Source: Ruminococcus albus AD2013
GTDB lineage: Bacteria; Bacillota; Clostridia; Oscillospirales; Ruminococcaceae
Reading direction: 5' to 3'
Assembly (NCBI RefSeq): GCF_000526775.1
Contig: NZ_JAGS01000001.1
Location: forward strand, 558,001-622,000
Length of the DNA stretch: 64,000 nt
Positions 40,205-53,019 of the stretch are shown in pieces (position 1 is the first letter of the stretch; each line of letters begins with the position of its first letter). The notes beneath the pieces were generated by a model. The model saw nothing but the letters and a program-made list of their open reading frames with translations. It was not told the origin of the DNA and ran no database searches. Both the position numbers and the translations under genes were made by a program.

Positions 40205-41218
40205 ATGAGCGAATTGAATTTTTCCAAAGACAAGAAACTGATACTTAGCATGATACAGCCTACGGGTACTTTCACCCTGGGCAACTATCTTGGTGCTGTA
40301 AAGAACTGGGGTCCTCTGCAGGAGGAGTTTAACTGCGTATATGCAGTTGCAGACCTTCACTCCCTTACAGTTACACAGGAGCCCTCCGCACTGAGAAAGA
40401 ATTCTCTTCAGGCGTATGCACTGCTTATCGCCTGCGGTATGGATCCCGAGAAGAGCGTACTGTTCTTCCAGAGCCATAACTGCAATCACCCCGAACTCAG
40501 CTGGATACTGGGATGTTCAACACAGTTCGGCGAGCTTTCCAGAATGACACAGTTCAAGGATAAGAGCGCAAAGCACGCTGACAATATCAATGCGGGTCTG
40601 TTCACTTATCCTGTGCTGATGGCGGCTGATATCCTGGCTTACAATGCCGATCTCGTGCCAATAGGTGCAGACCAGAAACAGCATCTGGAGCTTGCAAGAA
40701 ATATCGCACAGAGATTCAACCAGCGCTACGGCGAGTTCTTTAATCTGCCCGATCCTTATATACCAAAGATGGGCGCAAAGGTAATGAGCCTGCAGGAGCC
40801 TACAAAGAAGATGTCCAAGTCCGATGAGAACCCCAATGCCTGCATATTCATACTCGACGACAAGGATACTATAATAAGAAAGTTCAAGAGGGCTGTTACC
40901 GATTCCGAGACCGAGGTAAGATTTGCTGAGGGCAAGGACGGCATCAACAACCTGATGACCATATACAGCGTAGTTACAGGAAATACCTTCGAGGAGATCG
41001 AAAAGGAATTCGCAGGCAAGGGCTACGGCGATTTCAAGCTGGCTGTCGGCGAAGCTGTTGCTGACCACCTTGAACCTGTCCGCACAAAGTTCGACAAGCT
41101 GATGGCTGACAAGGCATACCTGAAGGAGTGCTACACTGACGGCGCACAGAAGGCTCAGCTGATAACAAGAAGAGTAGTATCAAAGGTGTATCATAAGGTC
41201 GGTCTGGTTGACCGCTGA
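40205..41218 (+). CDS. trpS: Tryptophanyl-tRNA synthetase
   Basis: 337 residues from ATG 40205, with AGGAG 7 bases upstream. Class I signatures are present: the HIGH-type motif PTGTFTLGNYLGAVKNW (about residues 15-31), SHNCNHPELSWIL (about 81), the specificity region VLMAADILAYNADLVPIGADQKQHLEL and KKMSKSDENP (about 200), the KMSKS loop. It charges tRNA-Trp. The 60-base gap upstream is too short for a T-box. The permease at 41244 follows after 25 bases and may be co-transcribed. Confidence 0.95.
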   Translation: MSELNFSKDKKLILSMIQPTGTFTLGNYLGAVKNWGPLQEEFNCVYAVADLHSLTVTQEPSALRKNSLQAYALLIACGMDPEKSVLFFQSHNCNHPELSWILGCSTQFGELSRMTQFKDKSAKHADNINAGLFTYPVLMAADILAYNADLVPIGADQKQHLELARNIAQRFNQRYGEFFNLPDPYIPKMGAKVMSLQEPTKKMSKSDENPNACIFILDDKDTIIRKFKRAVTDSETEVRFAEGKDGINNLMTIYSVVTGNTFEEIEKEFAGKGYGDFKLAVGEAVADHLEPVRTKFDKLMADKAYLKECYTDGAQKAQLITRRVVSKVYHKVGLVDR

Positions 41219-41243
41219 TAAGAACTGAAAGGTAAGACCGATC

Positions 41244-44036
41244 ATGACGACGGCACTTTTTAAAGATACTGTACGTGAAGTACTGCGCTCAAAAGGGCGG
41301 TTCCTGTCAGTCCTGCTGATAGCCGCCCTCGGGTGCGGGTTCTTTTCGGGGGTCAAGGCGACCATGCCCGATATGGTGAATTCGGCGTCTGCTTATTTTG
41401 ATGAGTACCGTTTAATGGACTTAAAACTTGTCTCAACCATAGGTGTAAGATCGTCCGACGTTGAAGCTGTTAAGATGGCAGATAATGTCCGCGGGGCGCA
41501 CGCTGCCTATTCAAAGGAAGTTTTCTATCTGCACGAGAACAAGAACATCGTGCTGAAATGTATATCCTTCAACAGCAGCCTTGACGACAGTAGTCCTAAC
41601 CTCATGAACAAGCTTCACGTTGTTGAGGGTCGTTTGCCCGAAAATGGCGGCGAATGTGCGGTGGAGGTAAAGATATCTTCGCCCGATACTTTCAGGATAG
41701 GCGAAAAGCTGACTTTCTCCGACCCCGACGATACCAAAAAGCTGACGGATACCCTGCAGAACGATACCTTTGAGATAGTAGGCATAGTTACATCGCCCCA
41801 GTATATCGGCTATGAACGCGACCATACTACCGAGGGTGACGGTACGATAGTCAGCAATGTATTCCTCCGTGAGGAAGAATTCTATACCAATTATTATACT
41901 GAGATGTTCGTTGACCTTGAGGGGCTTGACGAGACCGACCCTTTTTCCGAAGAGTACCGCAAAAGCGTAGATGAAAAAGGTGCGGCTGCAAAGGCTGCAT
42001 TCGAGAAAAGCGTCAACGAGAGGTTCGGTGACCTTTATACACAGGCGAAAGACAGGATCGCTTCAGCCACAAAGACCGCAGATACTCTGAACGGCGTGCT
42101 GGATATGGACAGGGAAGAACTGCTTGAACATATGCCCGAATGGGAGGAAAAAGCAGCGGAGACCAGACGCATATATGAGGAACAGGCAGATCAGGGCAAA
42201 CGTGCTTATCTGGAAAAATCCGCCATGTTACAGGCTGAAAAGGCACTTGGCATAGCTAAGGAACTGGCTGATGATACTGACGGTTCTGCCCATGAAAAGT
42301 ATCAGTCACAGCTTGATGATGCCCGCCGAGAGATCGAAGCGGCACAGAAAGAACTGGACGATACAGACGATCCAAAGGTGTACTGCTACAACAGGTTTGA
42401 CGCAAGTTCCGATTATTCCTCCTTTGAGGGCGACAGTAAAAAGATAGATTCTATCGCAAAGGTATTCCCTGTGTTCTTCATGCTGGTGGCAGGTCTTGTG
42501 TGTCTGGCTACTATGTCAAGACTGATGGACGAACAGCGAGGTCTTATAGGCGTATATAAGGCGCTGGGCTATCCGAGAGGGAAGATACTTTCAAAATATC
42601 TGGTTTATTCGGGAACTGCGGCTGTTCTGGGTGCTTTTATCGGTTCGGCGGCGGGACTGAAGATATTCCCGCGGGTGATATACAACGGCTACAAAATGCT
42701 GTATAATATCCCCGATATACAAACACCGCTGAGATGGGGCTATATCGCCGCCTGCACGGCGGTATCAGCTGTCTGCATATGCGGCGTGACGGTCTACACC
42801 TGCATGAGAGACCTTAAAGAAGTTCCAGGAAGCCTTATGCGCCCGAAACCGCCCAAAGCGGGTAAAAGAGTCCTGCTTGAAAACTGGCAGGCAGTATGGG
42901 ACAGATTCAGCTTCATGGGCAAAGTCACCACAAGGAATATGCTGCGTTCAAAGCGGCGCTTCTTCATGACCCTTGCGGGCGTGACAGGCTGTACTGCCCT
43001 TATCATAACGGGCTTCGGGCTGAAAAATTCCATAAGTTCGGTAGTGGACAGGCAGTTCGGCGAGGTATTCGTGTATGACGGAATAGCTGTGATGAACAAC
43101 AGGTACACCTATGACGAACTTGAAAACGAGATGCAGGGCGAAGAACGTATTGGCGGGCATATGCAGGCACTGCTGAACGAAGTTGATCTTGAAGCTGACG
43201 GACAGAAGTGCATGGTGAACATCTGTGTGCCGAGTGAGAGTGAAAGGCTTGAAGAATTCGTACTTCTCAGGGATAAAGATAAGGGTGAAAAGCTTGTTTT
43301 GCAGGACGGAAGTGTTGTTATAACACAGAAGCTTGCCGAAAATCTTCATCTCAAAAAGGGCAGTGTTTTCACTGTTACTGAAACTGACGGCAAAATAGCC
43401 GAGTTCACAGTTGCTGATGTATGCAGAAACTATGCGTTCCACTATGTTTTTGTTACACCCCATGACTACGAAAAAAGCTTCGGCACTGAACCTGTATACA
43501 ATATAAGTTTTATCGATCTTAAAAGCGGAACGGATACCGATGCTTTCCGCAATGAGTTTCTTAAAAGCAGCTGTTTCTACGGTTTGACATATAAGAACGA
43601 TCAGTCGCGAGGTTTCCTCAATTCCATTGACAGCCTGAATACCGTTGTAGGCGTGCTGATATTCAGTGCGGGACTTCTGGCGGCGGTGGTGCTTTACGAT
43701 CTTGCAAGCATAAATATAACCGAGCGTTTGCGCGAGATCGCCACCGTTAAGGTGCTGGGATTCTATGACAGTGAGACAGATGACTATATCCTCCGCGAGA
43801 ATCTTATCTCGGCGGCAGTTGGCATACTTGCGGGATTTCCCGTGGGGCGTGTACTGCATTATTTCGTAACTGTCACAGCTGAGGTGGATATACTGATGTT
43901 CGATCACACACTTTCATTTTCGGCTATGCTGTACGGCGCACTCATAACTGCGGGATTTACTTTGGCAGTCAACGGTGCATTGCATTTCAGCCTGAAAAGA
44001 GTTGATATGATAGGCTCACTGAAATCGGTGGAATAA
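41244..44036 (+). CDS. FtsX-like ABC transporter permease, 930 aa
   Basis: Two FtsX-type membrane cores are visible. An N-terminal helix (FLSVLLIAALGCGFFSGV, about residues 17-34) is followed by a large extracytoplasmic region with a helical segment at about 260-370. A membrane block at about 400-520 follows (FFMLVAGLVCLATMSRLMDEQRG, IGVYKALGYPRGKIL). A second set starts near 565 (RRFFMTLAGVTGCTALIITG) and ends with helices at about 790-920. LKVLGFYDSE-like and IGVYKALGY motifs mark the coupling helices. This is the MacB/YknZ or lipid-export type architecture. No ATPase gene is beside it, which is unusual. Confidence 0.88.
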   Translation: MTTALFKDTVREVLRSKGRFLSVLLIAALGCGFFSGVKATMPDMVNSASAYFDEYRLMDLKLVSTIGVRSSDVEAVKMADNVRGAHAAYSKEVFYLHENKNIVLKCISFNSSLDDSSPNLMNKLHVVEGRLPENGGECAVEVKISSPDTFRIGEKLTFSDPDDTKKLTDTLQNDTFEIVGIVTSPQYIGYERDHTTEGDGTIVSNVFLREEEFYTNYYTEMFVDLEGLDETDPFSEEYRKSVDEKGAAAKAAFEKSVNERFGDLYTQAKDRIASATKTADTLNGVLDMDREELLEHMPEWEEKAAETRRIYEEQADQGKRAYLEKSAMLQAEKALGIAKELADDTDGSAHEKYQSQLDDARREIEAAQKELDDTDDPKVYCYNRFDASSDYSSFEGDSKKIDSIAKVFPVFFMLVAGLVCLATMSRLMDEQRGLIGVYKALGYPRGKILSKYLVYSGTAAVLGAFIGSAAGLKIFPRVIYNGYKMLYNIPDIQTPLRWGYIAACTAVSAVCICGVTVYTCMRDLKEVPGSLMRPKPPKAGKRVLLENWQAVWDRFSFMGKVTTRNMLRSKRRFFMTLAGVTGCTALIITGFGLKNSISSVVDRQFGEVFVYDGIAVMNNRYTYDELENEMQGEERIGGHMQALLNEVDLEADGQKCMVNICVPSESERLEEFVLLRDKDKGEKLVLQDGSVVITQKLAENLHLKKGSVFTVTETDGKIAEFTVADVCRNYAFHYVFVTPHDYEKSFGTEPVYNISFIDLKSGTDTDAFRNEFLKSSCFYGLTYKNDQSRGFLNSIDSLNTVVGVLIFSAGLLAAVVLYDLASINITERLREIATVKVLGFYDSETDDYILRENLISAAVGILAGFPVGRVLHYFVTVTAEVDILMFDHTLSFSAMLYGALITAGFTLAVNGALHFSLKRVDMIGSLKSVE

Positions 44037-44140
44037 AATACTAAAAAATGGCGGAACCTTCTGCGTGCAGTACGATGAAACGAAACGTCCGCAGGTAAAG
44101 CATGAATGTGTGGTATATACAAGAACGGAGGGCAGATATT

Positions 44141-44434
44141 ATGGGCCTGATAATTTATTATATTATTCTTTTGGCGATGGCGGCGGGTATACCGACAGCC
44201 TCAGTATGTATAGGAGAGAAGATCGCTGACCTAAACAACGAGGAAAACCTGATCCTGCTGGTAGCTGTACTTCTCTTATCCTACATCCCACTGGCACTGT
44301 ATTTCCATATCGGCAGGAAAAAGTTCGGTGAAAAGCACAGACATATCATAATTTCTTCGGCAGCGATGGTTATGGTAGTCTACGCAGGATTCTATATGTT
44401 TATCTGGAACGGACTCACACCGCTTGCGCCATAA
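44141..44434 (+). CDS. Small membrane protein, 97 aa
   Basis: Starts at ATG 44141 with GGAGGGCAG upstream. Three hydrophobic helices (IIYYIILLAMAAGIP, ILLVAVLLLSYIPLALYF, IISSAAMVMVVYAGFYMFIW) are joined by charged loops. It is not a family I recognise. It lies 105 bases after the FtsX-like gene and 79 bases before the Cys-rich membrane protein. Confidence 0.65.
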   Translation: MGLIIYYIILLAMAAGIPTASVCIGEKIADLNNEENLILLVAVLLLSYIPLALYFHIGRKKFGEKHRHIIISSAAMVMVVYAGFYMFIWNGLTPLAP

Positions 44435-44513
44435 AAGATAATGTGATAACAAAAATGCTGTAAACAGCGGGCGCAAACCCGTTATATAAATATTTTTACA
44501 GGAGGTACAAACA

Positions 44514-44789
44514 ATGAAAGACAAGATCAGAGAGACAGTAAGAGAGATCATCGATAATGAGGTAATGACACCATCTGTGGGTTATTTCTGGAAAGGTCTG
44601 GCACTTTTCCTGTTTGGTGTTATCATAGGATTCACCTTTGCCCCCATCAAAAAGGGCATTAAGATAGGCTGCAATAACGGCAACAACTGCATCGACAGCA
44701 GCAAGATAACAGATCCTTGCTGTAGGAACAAGCAGGAAGAAAATAACGAAGAAGAAGAGGAATGCTGCGGAAATTTCTGCGCTGACTGA
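44514..44789 (+). CDS. Small membrane protein with cysteine-rich acidic tail
   Basis: 91 residues with a CAGGAGGTAC ribosome site. An amphipathic start (KDKIRETVREIIDNE) and one membrane helix (LALFLFGVIIGFTFAPI) are followed by a hydrophilic tail with seven Cys: CNNGNNC, then DPCCRNK, a run of Glu and Asn, and ECCGNFC. The pattern suggests metal or cluster binding, or disulfides outside. The single-helix part resembles FeoB-associated or YtxH-type small proteins, but no family is certain. It precedes ychF by 30 bases. Confidence 0.65.
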   Translation: MKDKIRETVREIIDNEVMTPSVGYFWKGLALFLFGVIIGFTFAPIKKGIKIGCNNGNNCIDSSKITDPCCRNKQEENNEEEEECCGNFCAD

Positions 44790-44819
44790 TAAATCATTCA
44801 AAGGGAGAGTTAATCAAGT

Positions 44820-45914
44820 ATGAAGCTAGGTATGGTCGGATTACCGAATGTCGGTAAATCTACACTTTTTAACGCACTTACAAACGCAGGGGCAGAGTCT
44901 GCTAACTATCCGTTCTGCACCATCGAACCGAACGTGGGCATAGTATCTGTGCCCGATAAGCGCCTTGATGCGCTGGCTGAGATGTATCACCCTGTAAAGT
45001 TCACACCTGCCACACTGGAATTTGTTGATATCGCAGGTCTGGTAAAGGGTGCATCAAAGGGCGAGGGTCTCGGAAACAAGTTCCTTGCAAATATACGTGA
45101 GGTAGATGCGATAGTTCACGTTGTCAGGTGCTTTGAGGACGATAATATAATCCACGTTGACGGTTCTATCGACCCTGCAAGGGATATAGAAACCATCGAT
45201 CTGGAACTGATATTCTCGGATATCGAGCTTATCGACAGACGTATCGACCGCACCAAGAAAGCTATGAAGGGCGATAAGAGTCTTGGGGCAGTAGTAGAAT
45301 TCCTTGAAAGACTGAAAGCTCATCTGGAAGAGGGACGTTCTGCAAGAAGCTTTGAGATGACCGAGGACGAGCTGGATCTTCTGAAAGAGACACCTCTGCT
45401 TTCGCTGAAACCTGTAATCTACGCTGCAAATCTCTGCGAGGACGATTTCAGGAACAACATCGACACCAATGCGAACTACAAAAAGGTATGCGAGATAGCA
45501 GCAGCCGAGAAATCGGCAGTTCTGCCTATATGCGCACAGATTGAGTCTGAGATTTCCGATATGGACGCTGAGGACAAGGCTATGTTCTTATCAGACCTCG
45601 GTCTTGAGACTTCCGGTCTCGACCGTATAATAAAGGAGGGCTATGCACTGCTGGGTCTTATCTCATTCCTTACAGCAGGTGAACCCGAGGTAAGGGCTTG
45701 GACTATCACCAAGGGTACAAAGGCACCTCAGGCTGCAGGTAAGATACACTCCGATTTCGAGCGCGGATTTATCCGTGCCGAGGTAGTGAGCTTCGACGAC
45801 CTGATGCAGTACGGTTCTATGTCGGCAGTTCGTGAAAAAGGACTTGCTAGACAGGAGGGCAAGGAGTACGTAATGCAGGACGGCGATATCGTTCTCTTCA
45901 AATTCAACGTATAA
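44820..45914 (+). CDS. ychF: Redox-regulated ATPase/GTPase YchF (OLA1 family)
   Basis: 364 residues, as usual. G1 GLPNVGKST (residues 7-15), G3 DIAGLVKGASKGEGLGNKFL (about 67-86), and the altered G4 that gives ATP preference fit YchF. A TGS domain occupies the C-terminal third (GEPEVRAWTITKGTKAPQAA, FIRAEVVSFDDL, and the end VMQDGDIVLFKFNV). YchF binds ribosomes and takes part in translation and oxidative stress control. GGGAGAG lies upstream. A weak terminator follows. Confidence 0.95.
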   Translation: MKLGMVGLPNVGKSTLFNALTNAGAESANYPFCTIEPNVGIVSVPDKRLDALAEMYHPVKFTPATLEFVDIAGLVKGASKGEGLGNKFLANIREVDAIVHVVRCFEDDNIIHVDGSIDPARDIETIDLELIFSDIELIDRRIDRTKKAMKGDKSLGAVVEFLERLKAHLEEGRSARSFEMTEDELDLLKETPLLSLKPVIYAANLCEDDFRNNIDTNANYKKVCEIAAAEKSAVLPICAQIESEISDMDAEDKAMFLSDLGLETSGLDRIIKEGYALLGLISFLTAGEPEVRAWTITKGTKAPQAAGKIHSDFERGFIRAEVVSFDDLMQYGSMSAVREKGLARQEGKEYVMQDGDIVLFKFNV

Positions 45915-45921
45915 TAACAGA

Positions 45922-45958
45922 CGGCGTTTCCTCTGATTCGGGAAGCGCCGCTTTCTAT
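45922..45958 (+). terminator. Probable terminator after ychF
   Basis: CGGCG-TTTCC pairs with GGGAA-GCGCCG, followed by CTTTCT. The T-tract is imperfect. Confidence 0.5.
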
Positions 45959-45980
45959 TATATAATAGTTGACTCCATTG

Positions 45981-46658
45981 CTATATACAGAATCGGTGTG
46001 CGCCTATCACGGTTACGACCTTCCTTGACCACATAAACTTATTAGAGGTCTTGTTAGGGTTGTAGTAGTATATACAACCGCCTGTAGGGTCCCAGCCGTT
46101 CAGGGCATCGCGGGCGGCGTTATAGGCAGAGGCTGAAACGGGCTGATTGAACTGACCGTCAACTATGGCTGTAAAAGCACCGTCCTGATATATCACACCT
46201 GAGAGGGTATCGGGAAAAGAGGGGTGTTCTATACGGTTGAGTATAACAGCACCAACAGCCACCTGTCCTGCATAGGGCTCACCGCGGGCTTCGGCAGAGA
46301 TGATTCGTGCCAGCAGATTGATATTAGCCTCGGTAGCGGCAGGCGCAGCACCAATGGAGATACCTAAAGCTTTAAGCGTGATTGGACCTGCGGTACCTGT
46401 CTGAGATATGCCTTGCTGTCTTTGAAAAGCAAGGACGGCGTTTCTGGTTATCTCACCATAATAACCTGTGACATTAGTGTTGAACAGACCTCGTTCCTTT
46501 AGCTTTTGCTGAATGGCACGAACTTCATTGCCGTATGACCCAAGGGAAGAGACTGTTTCCTTTTCATGTGGAACGATCTTGCCGATAAGGGCAGAAAGAA
46601 GCAAAAGAGAAAGAATGACTGCTAAAGACCGACAAATATATTTTGCATCAGACTTCAT
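45981..46658 (-). CDS. sleB: SleB-like cell wall hydrolase with peptidoglycan-binding domain
   Basis: 225 residues. A signal or anchor helix (about residues 10-26) is followed by a PG_binding_1 domain (about 42-95: GNEVRAIQQKLKERGLF, YYGEITRNAVLAFQRQQG) and a Hydrolase_2 domain (about 113-225) with the catalytic Glu in LARIISAEARGEPYAGQVAVG, then AVILNRIEHPSFPDTL and GGCIYYYNPNKTSNKFMW. This is the SleB architecture: lytic transglycosylase of spore cortex in spore formers. In a Ruminococcus-like organism it may act in vegetative wall turnover instead. GGAGGTTC precedes the ATG. Confidence 0.88.
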   Translation of the reverse strand: MKSDAKYICRSLAVILSLLLLSALIGKIVPHEKETVSSLGSYGNEVRAIQQKLKERGLFNTNVTGYYGEITRNAVLAFQRQQGISQTGTAGPITLKALGISIGAAPAATEANINLLARIISAEARGEPYAGQVAVGAVILNRIEHPSFPDTLSGVIYQDGAFTAIVDGQFNQPVSASAYNAARDALNGWDPTGGCIYYYNPNKTSNKFMWSRKVVTVIGAHRFCI

Positions 46659-46767
46659 GATGAACCTCCGATTGATAAATTATAAGCTTATTATTAACTT
46701 AAATATCAGATTTATACATATGGTAATTATGCATACAATTACCAGGATAATAGTGGAACTCTTTTAC

Positions 46768-46796
46768 TTGACAAACGCGCCAAAAGGTGCTATAAT
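46768..46796 (+). promoter_or_regulatory. rRNA operon promoter P1
   Basis: TTGACA (46768-46773), 17 bases, TATAAT (46791-46796). This is the first of four consensus promoters ahead of the 16S gene. Confidence 0.85.
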
Positions 46797-46926
46797 AATT
46801 AAGTTGTCAACGAGAGAGCACGAAAGAACGAATAAAGCGCGGGAAACTTAGGGATAAGAGAACGAGCGCGGAACTAGTTCAGAAGAGCGAAACTCAGAAG
46901 CAGCAAAAAATTATCACGAAAAGCAC

Positions 46927-46955
46927 TTGACAAAAGAGCGAAAAAGTGATATAAT
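46927..46955 (+). promoter_or_regulatory. rRNA operon promoter P2
   Basis: TTGACA (46927-46932), 17 bases, TATAAT (46950-46955). Confidence 0.85.
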
Positions 46956-47036
46956 AAAAAGTACCGCACAAGAGAGAAGTTCAATAAAAAAGAACTGAGC
47001 TCGGAAATAAAACTTCAAAAAAGTTCTGAAAAGGGC

Positions 47037-47065
47037 TTGACAAACGAAGGAAAATGTGGTATAAT
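47037..47065 (+). promoter_or_regulatory. rRNA operon promoter P3
   Basis: TTGACA (47037-47042), 17 bases, TATAAT (47060-47065). The spacer AACGAAGGAAAATGTGG is nearly the same as in P4. Confidence 0.88.
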
Positions 47066-47137
47066 AAAACAGCTTATAACGCACAAAGAACTCTGAAAAG
47101 AGTTCAAAAAAATCTTCAAAAAACTTCTGAAAAGGGG

Positions 47138-47166
47138 TTGACAAACGAAGAAAAGTGTGGTATAAT
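47138..47166 (+). promoter_or_regulatory. rRNA operon promoter P4
   Basis: TTGACA (47138-47143), 17 bases, TATAAT (47161-47166). The upstream CTTCTGAAAAGGGGTTG string repeats the one ahead of P3. Confidence 0.88.
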
Positions 47167-47376
47167 AAATGAGTTGTCTGACAAAGACAGACAACGAAAG
47201 GCATCTTGAAAATTGAACAACCAAGAATACGAAAACCCTTGAAAATACTTTGAGTAACAAAGTATGACCGATGAAGAAATTCATCGGAGTCAAGTACAAG
47301 ACTAATGAAATGTACAAACGTTCAGTGAAACGAAACTGAGATCATAATTACTCTGAAGAGAGTATTAGGATACAAC

Positions 47377-48890
<1,514 letters not shown>

Positions 48891-49013
48891 TGGAGAAGCG
48901 AGAAGTAAAATTCTCATAAACAAATCTCCGGTCAGCAAGTGGTGGAAACAGTCGGTTGTTCAATTTTGAAGATGTCTAAAGCATCTTTAAAAGAGCATAA
49001 GAGTCCCTTAAAC

Positions 49014-49089
49014 GGGGGTGTAGCTCAGCTGGGAGAGCACCTGCTTTGCAAGCAGGGGGTCAGGAGTTCGATCCTCCTCATCTCCACCA
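49014..49089 (+). tRNA. tRNA-Ala (TGC)
   Basis: Lies in the 16S-23S spacer. Acceptor GGGGGTG pairs with CATCTCC (some G-U), the D arm has TAGCTCAGCTGGGAGAG, the anticodon loop is TTTGCAA and the T arm is GTTCGATC. The 3' CCA is encoded. Confidence 0.95.
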
Positions 49090-49145
49090 TGGGACGAGGA
49101 CAGAGAGAAAAGCTGACAAGCTACAGGCAAGAACATAACTCGTTT

Positions 49146-49219
<74 letters not shown>

Positions 49220-49361
49220 CTGAGGACGAAAGTCCTCTGACAGTAACTTGAAAATTGAATAATGAAGCAATATTAAAAGTAATGCAAATGAGGAAAACGA
49301 CTAAAAGAAATTAGTCGGGAAAACTACAATCAGCATAACATTAAGGATAACATAATTCTAA

Positions 49362-52193
<2,832 letters not shown>

Positions 52194-52256
52194 AATTATG
52201 TTAATCCTTAAATTACCCTTCATTATTCAATTTTGAGGTTATTGTCCTCAATTAAT

Positions 52257-52374
52257 AGTCGGTGATCATTGAGATGAGGTCACACCTGTTCCCATGCCGA
52301 ACACAGAAGTTAAGCTCATCTTCGCTGAAAATACTCGGCGGGCGACCGCCCGGGAAAATAAGTTGTCGCCGGCT
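52257..52374 (+). rRNA. rrf: 5S ribosomal RNA
   Basis: 118 bases. The ends AGTCGGTGA and GTCGCCGGCT pair, and the inner block GGTCACACCTGTTCCCATGC followed by CGAACACAGAAGTTAAGCTC is the 5S core. It lies 64 bases after 23S. Confidence 0.93.
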
Positions 52375-52408
52375 CTCCCAAAACACTCTTCGGAGTGTTT
52401 TGGCATAT

Positions 52409-52481
52409 GCACCATTAGCTCAGATGGTAGAGCAACTGACTCTTAATCAGTGGGTCCTGGGTTCGAGTCCCCGATGGTGCA
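52409..52481 (+). tRNA. tRNA-Lys (CTT)
   Basis: Acceptor GCACCAT/ATGGTGC, anticodon loop CTCTTAA, T arm GGGTTCGAGTCCC. The CCA is not encoded. A perfect 11-bp hairpin (CCAAAACACTC/GAGTGTTTTGG, 52378-52403) separates it from 5S and is probably a processing element. Confidence 0.94.
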
Positions 52482-52508
52482 CTTCATAACGCTGAAAACC
52501 AGCGTCAA

Positions 52509-52580
52509 GGCCCGTTGGTCAAGCGGTTAAGACTCCGGCCTCTCACGCCGGCGACGGGAGTTCGATTCTCCCACGGGTCA
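52509..52580 (+). tRNA. tRNA-Glu (CTC)
   Basis: Acceptor GGCCCGT/ACGGGTC, anticodon stem CCGGC/GCCGG with loop CTCTCAC giving anticodon CTC, T arm GAGTTCGATTCTC. The CCA is not encoded. Confidence 0.92.
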
Positions 52581-52590
52581 TATTTCCCAA

Positions 52591-52626
52591 GACCGCAAGC
52601 TGACTTCTTCAGTTTGCGTTTTTTTG
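52591..52626 (+). terminator. Terminator inside the tRNA cluster
   Basis: CGCAAGCTGA pairs with TCAGTTTGCG and seven T follow. It probably ends the rRNA operon transcript, or sets the level of the two downstream tRNAs. Confidence 0.75.
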
Positions 52627-52631
52627 TACAT

Positions 52632-52705
52632 GGACCATTAGCTCAGTTGGTCAGAGCAACCGGCTCATAACCGGTGGGTCCGGGGTTCGAGTCCCTGATG
52701 GTCCA
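52632..52705 (+). tRNA. tRNA-Met (CAT)
   Basis: Acceptor GGACCAT/ATGGTCC, anticodon loop CTCATAA, T arm GGTTCGAGTCC. The first acceptor pair is G-C, so this is not the initiator. Elongator Met is most likely. A tRNA-Ile2 with modified C34 is possible. Confidence 0.92.
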
Positions 52706-52722
52706 CTCTCAATTTCATATCT

Positions 52723-52795
52723 AGGGGTATAGCTCAGCTGGTAGAGCAGCGGTCTCCAAAACCGCGTGTCCCGAGTTCGATCCTTGGTGCCCCTG
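52723..52795 (+). tRNA. tRNA-Trp (CCA)
   Basis: Acceptor AGGGGTA/TGCCCCT, anticodon stem GCGGT/ACCGC with loop CTCCAAA, discriminator G as expected for Trp. The 3' CCA is not encoded. It is the last tRNA before the accessory region. Confidence 0.94.
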
Positions 52796-52802
52796 CTATC
52801 TC

Positions 52803-52835
52803 CGTGAGGGAAGAAATTCCCTTACGGGGTTTTTC
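52803..52835 (+). terminator. Terminator after tRNA-Trp
   Basis: CCGTGAGGGAA pairs with TTCCCTTACGG (one G-T pair), then GGTTTTT. Confidence 0.85.
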
Positions 52836-52841
52836 ATATCT

Positions 52842-52863
52842 AAAGTGTGTCTATAGACACAGT
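52842..52863. repeat. Left 22-bp inverted repeat of the accessory segment
   Basis: It contains the perfect 16-bp palindrome TGTGTCTATAGACACA, extended to 22 bases by flanks that match the copy at 55612-55633 in inverted orientation. It begins 6 bases after the tRNA-cluster terminator. Confidence 0.8.
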
Positions 52864-52875
52864 GTATGCAATTCA

Positions 52876-52921
52876 CTTGCTGGCACAAGTCCATTGATCT
52901 CAGTGAATTTGTGCCAACAAG
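52876..52921. repeat. Long imperfect hairpin beside the left inverted repeat
   Basis: CTTGCTGGCACAAGTCCA pairs with TGAATTTGTGCCAACAAG over 18 positions with three mismatches or wobbles around a 10-base loop. There is no T-tract, so it is not a standard terminator. Confidence 0.55.
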
Positions 52922-53019
52922 CGGTAATGCCATACCAGCCTGTTGGTTTTATTTATAACCGCTGTTCCATAGCGGAAATATTTTTTCGATTGCCTTGAAA
53001 GTTTTCCTTTTGACGCAGA

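Noticed and set aside
42948..43907. 319-codon frame antisense to the FtsX-type permease
   Set aside because: The plus-strand permease is continuous and has typical membrane topology.
46914..47317. Phe-rich frames antisense to the rRNA promoter region
   Set aside because: They arise from the repeated promoter sequence read backwards and have no ribosome site.
52378..52403. Hairpin between 5S and tRNA-Lys as a terminator
   Set aside because: No T-tract follows, and tRNA genes continue on the same strand; a processing element is more likely.
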